Positions 35,988-39,777 of a stretch of DNA of 39,777 nucleotides are shown here, one piece after another (the first letter of the stretch is position 1; every line of letters begins with the position of its first letter). The notes below the pieces were generated by a model. It was not told the DNA's origin and ran no database searches. It saw only the letters and a list, made by a program, of their open reading frames with translations. The stretch spans positions 1 to 39,777 of the forward strand of contig CAWURY010000024.1 of the NCBI GenBank assembly GCA_963925605.1, written 5' to 3'. This stretch comes from Porticoccus sp963925605 (lineage in GTDB: Bacteria > Pseudomonadota > Gammaproteobacteria > Pseudomonadales > Porticoccaceae). Position numbers and translations under genes: made by a program.

Positions 35988-36044
35988 ATGACTGATAAAC
36001 ACCAAGAAATAACGAATAAAGAGACACTTGCAATAACTGGGTGA
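35988..36044 (+). CDS. Possible 18-residue leader peptide upstream of rne
   Basis: ATG-initiated ORF of 18 codons plus TGA, reading MTDKHQEITNKETLAITG. AAAGGA lies about 5 bases before the ATG, a better ribosome binding site than many genes in this window have. Its last ten codons run through the 5' arm and loop of the 36015-36057 hairpin. Its composition is polar and has no run of one amino acid. It may be chance. Confidence 0.35.
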   Translation: MTDKHQEITNKETLAITG

Positions 36045-36057
36045 TTTTCTCTTTATT
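36015..36057 (+). promoter_or_regulatory. Hairpin in the rne leader
   Basis: AATAAAGAGA (36015-36024) pairs with 36048-36057. An upper stem CACTT (36025-36029) pairs with GGGTG (36039-36043) around a 9-base loop, with a 4-base bulge on the 3' side. Three T follow the stem, continuing the T-rich arm. It could be an RNase E sensor structure or a weak attenuator. Confidence 0.45.
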
Positions 36058-36135
36058 TTTGGCGTGCATGTATACCTCATCTCCTCAATCGCTCCTGCGA
36101 TGACTCCGCTGCCCAAAATACAGGACAGTACAACA

Positions 36136-38721
36136 ATGAAACGTATGCTTATTAATGCCACGCAGCCAGAAGAGTTAAGAGTTGCTATGGTTGACGGTCA
36201 GCGCTTATATGATCTAGATCTAGAAAATAGAACCCGTGAACAACACAAAGCCAATATCTATAAAGGAAGAATTACTCGAGTGGAGCCAAGCCTAGAGGCT
36301 GCATTTGTTGAATACGGAAATGAGCGCCATGGCTTTCTTCCGTTAAAAGAAATTGCTAGAGAATACCTCGCTGATGGACCAGTGAAGGAAGGCTCAGAAG
36401 TTATAGTGCAAGTCGAAAAAGAGGAGCGCGGCAACAAGGGTGCTGCACTTACTACTTTTTTAAGTTTAGCTGGCCGCTATCTTGTTTTAATGCCAAATAA
36501 CCCAAGATCTTGCGGTATTTCAAGACGGATAGAGGGAGAAGAAAGAGATGAGCTAAGAACGGCTTTAAGACAAATTACAATACCCAGCGGTATGGGTGTC
36601 ATTGTCAGGACCGCCGGGATTGGTCGCACGGCTGAAGAACTTCAATGGGATCTTGATTATCTCGTGCAACTATGGGAGACCATTAACAAAGAAGCTGCAG
36701 CAGCTAAAGCGCCTCGGTTTTTATTCCAGGAAAGCAACATCATCATTCGCGCAGTACGAGATTATCTTCGAGAAGATGTGCGTGAGGTGCTGATTGATAA
36801 CAAGGAGGCATACCACCTCGCAGCCGCCTTTATCTCACAAGTAATGCCAAACTTTTCTACCCGAGTAAAACTTTACGAGGAAGCTACTCCTTTATTTACT
36901 CGCTATCAAATTGAAACTCAAATTGAAACTGCCTTTGAGCGCGAAGTAAAACTACCCTCTGGTGGCGCTATTGTAATTGATGTCACAGAGGCTCTTGTTT
37001 CTATAGATGTCAATTCCGCTCGAGCTACTCGAGGTGTGGATATCGAAGAAACCGCTCTTCGCACCAACCTGGAATCAGCAGATGAGGTTGCGCGTCAATT
37101 AAGGCTCCGAGATATGGGTGGGCTAATCGTCATTGATTTCATTGATATGTCGTCGCCAAAAAATCAACGAGACGTCGAAAATCGTATGCGTGAGGCTCTT
37201 GAGATTGACAGAGCAAGGGTGCAAGTCGGAAAGATATCTCGCTTTGGGCTTTTGGAAATGTCGCGTCAGCGCTTACGGCCATCGTTAAGCGAAACAACAT
37301 CAAAATTATGTCCCAGATGTCTAGGGCAAGGTAGCATTAGAGGAACAAGATCGCTATCACTGTCAATCTTACGCCTTATAGAAGAAGAGGCACAAAAAGA
37401 AAACAGCACAGAAATTCGCACTATAACGCCAGTATCTGTAGCAACTTTTTTACTGAATGAGAAACGCAAAGAAATTTTTGAAATAGAAAAGCGACACAAT
37501 ATTAAAGTGGTTGTGATTCCAAATGAAAAGCTTGCAACACCGCACTATGAAGTTCAAAGAATTCGAGCGCAGGATGAAATTAAAACTGAATACAGCTACA
37601 AGCTAACGGATACTGTATCTGCAGATCTTATGCCCCCTGATGCAGATATTGTAAAACCAGTTCCTCCTGCTCTTCAACCAGCAGTTAAGAACGTTGCGCC
37701 ATCAAAATTTACTCCACAAGATAGAGTTGTGTCCAGTAAAGATGAGCTCAGCTTTCTAAAGGTTTTATTTAAAAAAGTTTTTGGATCATCAGATAAAGCG
37801 AGTACGGAAAACGAGAAAATACTCCCTTCAAACACATCTCAGCGACACGCCCAGAGTAGAAACAGACGGACAGATAGTCGAGGAAAACCTCGAACCAGTC
37901 AGACTAACGGTAATCGCAATCGAGGTGGTGGCAATTCTGAGTCAACGCAAAGTACCAAGCCTGAGTCAATACAGAGGGATCCGGCAGCGGAAACACCAAA
38001 AATGGAAAGGGATATAGACAACAATGCAGGTGCTCCTAAAAGTCATCCTCCAAAAAGAGAAGGAGGAAGACGCAGTCCTCGACAACGACGCGAACGTCGA
38101 GATGTGCCTAATGAATTGTTAGAAGCAAACTCAATCTCTCAAGTCGAAAAAGCAACGGAAGATCGTATTATATCTTTAGAGCCAGCAGACCAAAGAACAG
38201 CAGGGCCAATTACAATAGAGACTGCAAGTTCAAATGATGAGAATCTAACTGAATCCCCAAAAATGGATATTGTAGAAACAAAAATAGAAGAAGTTTCGGA
38301 AAAAATCGAGCTCGAAACAGATGATAGCAAAGCAGCTACATCCAAAAAACCCAGAAAAGCAGCCCCAAAAAAGAAGCCTGCAACTGAAAAAATTAAAAAA
38401 TTGCCAGTCAAAAAAACAACAGTTAAGCCTGAAGCAACTCCGAAGAAAAAGGCCACAGATAAGACTGTAAAGGCTGAAATAAAAGATAGTAACGCGGCGC
38501 AAGTGCCTGCAAGAGCTAGCAATGACCCAAGAAAGAAGCCAAAACCAACAGCAAAGATAGCCGTAGAGACAGTAATTCTTGAGCCATTTAAATCGATATC
38601 ACCGGATAACGCTATAGCCGTTCCCGTTGTTGCGGCAGCTAAAAACATAAATCGACCTGCCAATGACCCAAGACTAAAGCGGAAAAATAATGACTCAACC
38701 GAACCAAATAAAAATACATAA
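36136..38721 (+). CDS. rne: Ribonuclease E
   Basis: Essential endoribonuclease for mRNA decay and rRNA/tRNA processing. 861 residues from ATG 36136; MKRMLINATQ is identical to the E. coli start, and AGGACAG lies about 9 bases upstream. The S1 domain (about 35-120), 5'-sensor/RNase H-like parts and DNase I-like domain are intact. Mg-binding acids are Asp291 and Asp334, and the Zn-link cysteines are Cys392 and Cys395 (CPRC). After about 510 the protein is disordered: an amphipathic helix (538-550), an Arg-rich stretch (about 640-660), a Lys/Ala/Pro-rich segment (about 735-790) and two NDPR motifs (796, 843). This is the scaffold half of a degradosome-type RNase E, divergent from E. coli in sequence. 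Confidence 0.97.
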   Translation: MKRMLINATQPEELRVAMVDGQRLYDLDLENRTREQHKANIYKGRITRVEPSLEAAFVEYGNERHGFLPLKEIAREYLADGPVKEGSEVIVQVEKEERGNKGAALTTFLSLAGRYLVLMPNNPRSCGISRRIEGEERDELRTALRQITIPSGMGVIVRTAGIGRTAEELQWDLDYLVQLWETINKEAAAAKAPRFLFQESNIIIRAVRDYLREDVREVLIDNKEAYHLAAAFISQVMPNFSTRVKLYEEATPLFTRYQIETQIETAFEREVKLPSGGAIVIDVTEALVSIDVNSARATRGVDIEETALRTNLESADEVARQLRLRDMGGLIVIDFIDMSSPKNQRDVENRMREALEIDRARVQVGKISRFGLLEMSRQRLRPSLSETTSKLCPRCLGQGSIRGTRSLSLSILRLIEEEAQKENSTEIRTITPVSVATFLLNEKRKEIFEIEKRHNIKVVVIPNEKLATPHYEVQRIRAQDEIKTEYSYKLTDTVSADLMPPDADIVKPVPPALQPAVKNVAPSKFTPQDRVVSSKDELSFLKVLFKKVFGSSDKASTENEKILPSNTSQRHAQSRNRRTDSRGKPRTSQTNGNRNRGGGNSESTQSTKPESIQRDPAAETPKMERDIDNNAGAPKSHPPKREGGRRSPRQRRERRDVPNELLEANSISQVEKATEDRIISLEPADQRTAGPITIETASSNDENLTESPKMDIVETKIEEVSEKIELETDDSKAATSKKPRKAAPKKKPATEKIKKLPVKKTTVKPEATPKKKATDKTVKAEIKDSNAAQVPARASNDPRKKPKPTAKIAVETVILEPFKSISPDNAIAVPVVAAAKNINRPANDPRLKRKNNDSTEPNKNT

Positions 38722-38758
38722 AGGTAAAAATATAATTGGAATTACTTTTACCTCGTCC

Positions 38759-38786
38759 TTGTATCGACAAAAAACAACGGTATAAT
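38759..38786 (+). promoter_or_regulatory. Promoter of the tRNA-Ser gene
   Basis: TTGTAT (38759-38764) and a consensus TATAAT (38781-38786) are 16 bases apart. Transcription from about 38793 would precede the tRNA by about 67 bases. Confidence 0.6.
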
Positions 38787-38859
38787 TCCGCAACTTTTGG
38801 GATCTAGCGAAAAAATACAGCTTAGCTTCTCATAAATGAAGTATTTCCAAAAAGATCTA

Positions 38860-38947
38860 GGAGAGGTGGCAGAGTGGTCGAATGCACCGGTCTTGAAAAC
38901 CGACGTACCGAAAGGTACCCAGGGTTCGAATCCCTGTCTCTCCGCCA
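38860..38947 (+). tRNA. tRNA-Ser (anticodon UGA)
   Basis: 88 bases including an encoded CCA. The acceptor GGAGAGG pairs with TCTCTCC with one G-U. The D-arm contains GCAGAGTGGTCGAATGC, the anticodon loop is CTTGAAA with anticodon TGA, and a long variable arm (GTACC with GGTAC) marks a class II tRNA. The T-arm is CAGGG-TTCGAAT-CCCTG. It reads UCN codons, mainly UCA. Its 3' end is a common target of tyrosine integrases, and an integrase remnant follows. Confidence 0.97.
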
Positions 38948-38983
38948 TTTATTACAAGCCCAAGTATTCAATGGGTTCATGGC

Positions 38984-39027
38984 TTCACTTACACAACAAG
39001 TGTAAGTGAAAATGTAAGTAAACTTAC
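38984..39027. repeat. Clustered palindromes between tRNA-Ser and integrase remnant
   Basis: TTCACTTACAC (38984-38994) is perfectly complementary to 39000-39010 around a 5-base spacer. GTAAGT (39014-39019) pairs with ACTTAC (39022-39027). The unit TGTAAGT occurs twice in direct orientation (39001, 39013). Such repeats next to an attachment site could be integrase arm sites, excisionase sites or an integrase operator. Confidence 0.6.
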
Positions 39028-39031
39028 CCTC

Positions 39032-39579
39032 ATGAAATATGTTAATCACATGAGTGGTAAGTGGTACTGCAGGATTAAACCTAAAGCTCATCTACGCCCT
39101 TTCCTTCCTATCAAAACTCTTGAGTACAGCAAGAAGCTAGATGCTAGCTCTGCTAGTGAAGCTGAAACTCAGGCTATTCCTATCATTGCTAAATGGCTAT
39201 ATGAAATCCAAGTAGCTACAGAAGCCTATGAAGAAGCAGTAAATCCCTCGCCCGTTATTGCTGGCTCTCAAGAGAGAGAACTAGACGAAATCAAAAAGAA
39301 GGTATTCCTAAAGAAAGACGATGAAGTAATACACGAGGACGATATAGAGCAACTAAAAGACTGGGTAATGAATCAGTGGTCTGATGCAGATGACAACCCT
39401 TTTGGAAGCACACCCTCAAAAGACTTCTTATTCTTGCAAGAGATGTCAATCAGACGAAGTAAAGGCAGCAGAGATTGATGCCCACTGACTTTTATCTTAA
39501 AGAGTACAGAACTTTCCTTGATGACCTGAGAGATAAGACAGCAGATTTATATATTATTGGAAAGTCCCATAGTTTATGA
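39032..39579 (+). pseudogene. Tyrosine recombinase (phage-type integrase) N-terminal remnant, frame-broken
   Basis: The first frame (39032-39478, 148 codons) begins with a pattern like the N-terminal domain of DUF6538-type integrases: GKWYCRIKPKAHLRPFL, a Leu-Glu strand, then SSASEAETQA and a long helix. It stops at 39476-39478. The frame shifted by one base continues at 39478 with MPTDFYLKEYRTFLDDLRDK, followed by TADLY, which resembles the start of a SAM-like core-binding domain. That frame ends at 39577-39579. The catalytic R-H-R-Y domain is not found afterwards. Position just downstream of tRNA-Ser in the same orientation is typical of an integrase. The family call rests on pattern resemblance only. 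Confidence 0.6.
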
Positions 39580-39710
39580 GATTTTGAATTGTTAGTGAAT
39601 TCACCATTTCTATAGTTAGGTGCATCGATGCCTATTCGTATCTTATGCGTTCCGTGAATACGGCATACAGCGGTTTGGTGAGCCGTGGGTTCGCAGTATT
39701 TACATTGCAT
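39492..39710 (-). CDS. Small hypothetical protein with a CxxC-x4-H-x4-C motif
   Basis: 72 residues from ATG 39710, which has GAGG about 7 bases upstream. MQCKYCEPTAHQTAVC gives the spacing C-x2-C-x4-H-x4-C of a zinc knuckle, followed by RIHGTHKIRIG. The glycine and aromatic residues usual in retroviral-type knuckles are absent. The last third is antisense to the integrase remnant, so that part may be accidental. I do not recognise a family. An in-frame ATG at 39731 lacks a ribosome binding site. Confidence 0.35.
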   Translation of the reverse strand: MQCKYCEPTAHQTAVCRIHGTHKIRIGIDAPNYRNGEFTNNSKSHKLWDFPIIYKSAVLSLRSSRKVLYSLR

Positions 39711-39777
39711 ATAAGCACCTCTTGATGTCATTAATACTAATTAACCATTTGCCTATGAGTCAGCCCTCTAATACAGC

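Larger units (their letters stand above)
35601..36135 (+). other. Long untranslated leader of rne
   Basis: Over 500 bases with no recognisable gene of normal size. It holds an 18-codon ORF (35988-36044) and a hairpin (36015-36057) near its 3' end. In E. coli the rne leader binds RNase E and mediates autoregulation of the transcript; an equivalent role here is inferred from position only. Confidence 0.5.

Noticed and set aside
38139..38663. 174-codon minus-strand ORF with hydrophobic, Phe/Ser/Ala-rich translation
   Set aside because: It is antisense to the Lys/Glu-rich disordered tail of RNase E. Reverse translation of such low-complexity sequence yields long hydrophobic frames by chance, and no ribosome binding site or family pattern is seen.
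38722..38753. AGGTAAAA / TTTTACCT inverted repeat after rne as a terminator
   Set aside because: The stem is only 8 bp with a 16-base loop and is followed by CGTCC rather than a U-run, so it is too weak to call.
38748..39091. Two minus-strand ORFs across the tRNA-Ser gene
   Set aside because: They read through the reverse complement of the tRNA and its flanks, a familiar false ORF, with residues such as RDSNPGY coming from tRNA sequence.
39595..39604. GTGAATTCAC palindrome near the right edge
   Set aside because: A single 10-bp palindrome in AT-rich sequence is expected by chance, and no partner or conserved context is visible.
1..39777. CRISPR array, complete insertion sequence or defence cassette
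   Set aside because: No regularly spaced repeats, transposase motifs or defence-protein signatures were seen; the only mobile trace is the integrase remnant at the right end.

Overview
The window is an AT-rich chromosomal segment of a Gammaproteobacterium, densely packed with housekeeping genes. Gene order points to the class: leuC-leuD-leuB-asd-truA-trpF-trpB-trpA-accD-folC-dedD-cvpA-purF-metZ and rne/rluC-gph-maf-yceD-rpmF-plsX-fabD-fabG-acpP-pabC-mltG-tmk-holB-tatD are, with a few deletions, the arrangements known from Pseudomonas and relatives. Low GC and short intergenic gaps suggest a free-living, probably marine, somewhat streamlined lineage. That last point is inference; no rRNA is present to confirm it.

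Layout. 1-863: 5' part of a DbpA-type DEAD-box helicase, cut by the window edge. 1023-1382: a small orphan lipoprotein with its own promoter and terminator. 1675-3106: divergent msrA and a YfcG-type glutathione transferase. 3130-19412: a long leftward block for methionine, purine, folate, fatty acid, tryptophan, aspartate-family and leucine synthesis, ending upstream in a DmdC-type acyl-CoA dehydrogenase. 19739-24512: a rightward three-gene cassette, GldA-like ATPase, fused GldF/GldG-like protein and a DUF4340 protein. 24516-32942: the leftward plsX/fab/acpP/pabC/mltG/tmk/holB/tatD block with yceD and rpmF. 33136-35387: maf facing gph and rluC. 35572-38721: rne behind a leader of about 530 nt that holds a short upstream ORF and a hairpin. 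38860-38947: tRNA-Ser(UGA), followed by a palindrome-rich spacer and a frame-broken tyrosine-integrase remnant. This looks like the left edge of a decayed integrative element.

How it fits together. The two conserved blocks supply precursors for growth: amino acids, purines, folate and malonyl-ACP. They also carry the acyl carrier, clamp-loader, peptidoglycan-terminase and ribosome/RNA-maturation functions usually co-located with them. Compared with Pseudomonas, fimV (between asd and truA), pilZ (between holB and tatD), sppA (between gph and maf) and fabF (between acpP and pabC) are absent from their usual slots. Loss of both fimV and pilZ fits a lineage without type IV pili. Loss of fabF implies a copy elsewhere.

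The least understood parts are the Gld-like cassette, the rne leader, the palindromes in the 19.4-19.7 kb divergent spacer, and the tRNA-Ser-associated element with a small CxxC-H-C ORF at the right edge. I found no CRISPR array, intact insertion sequence, rRNA or recognisable defence system.
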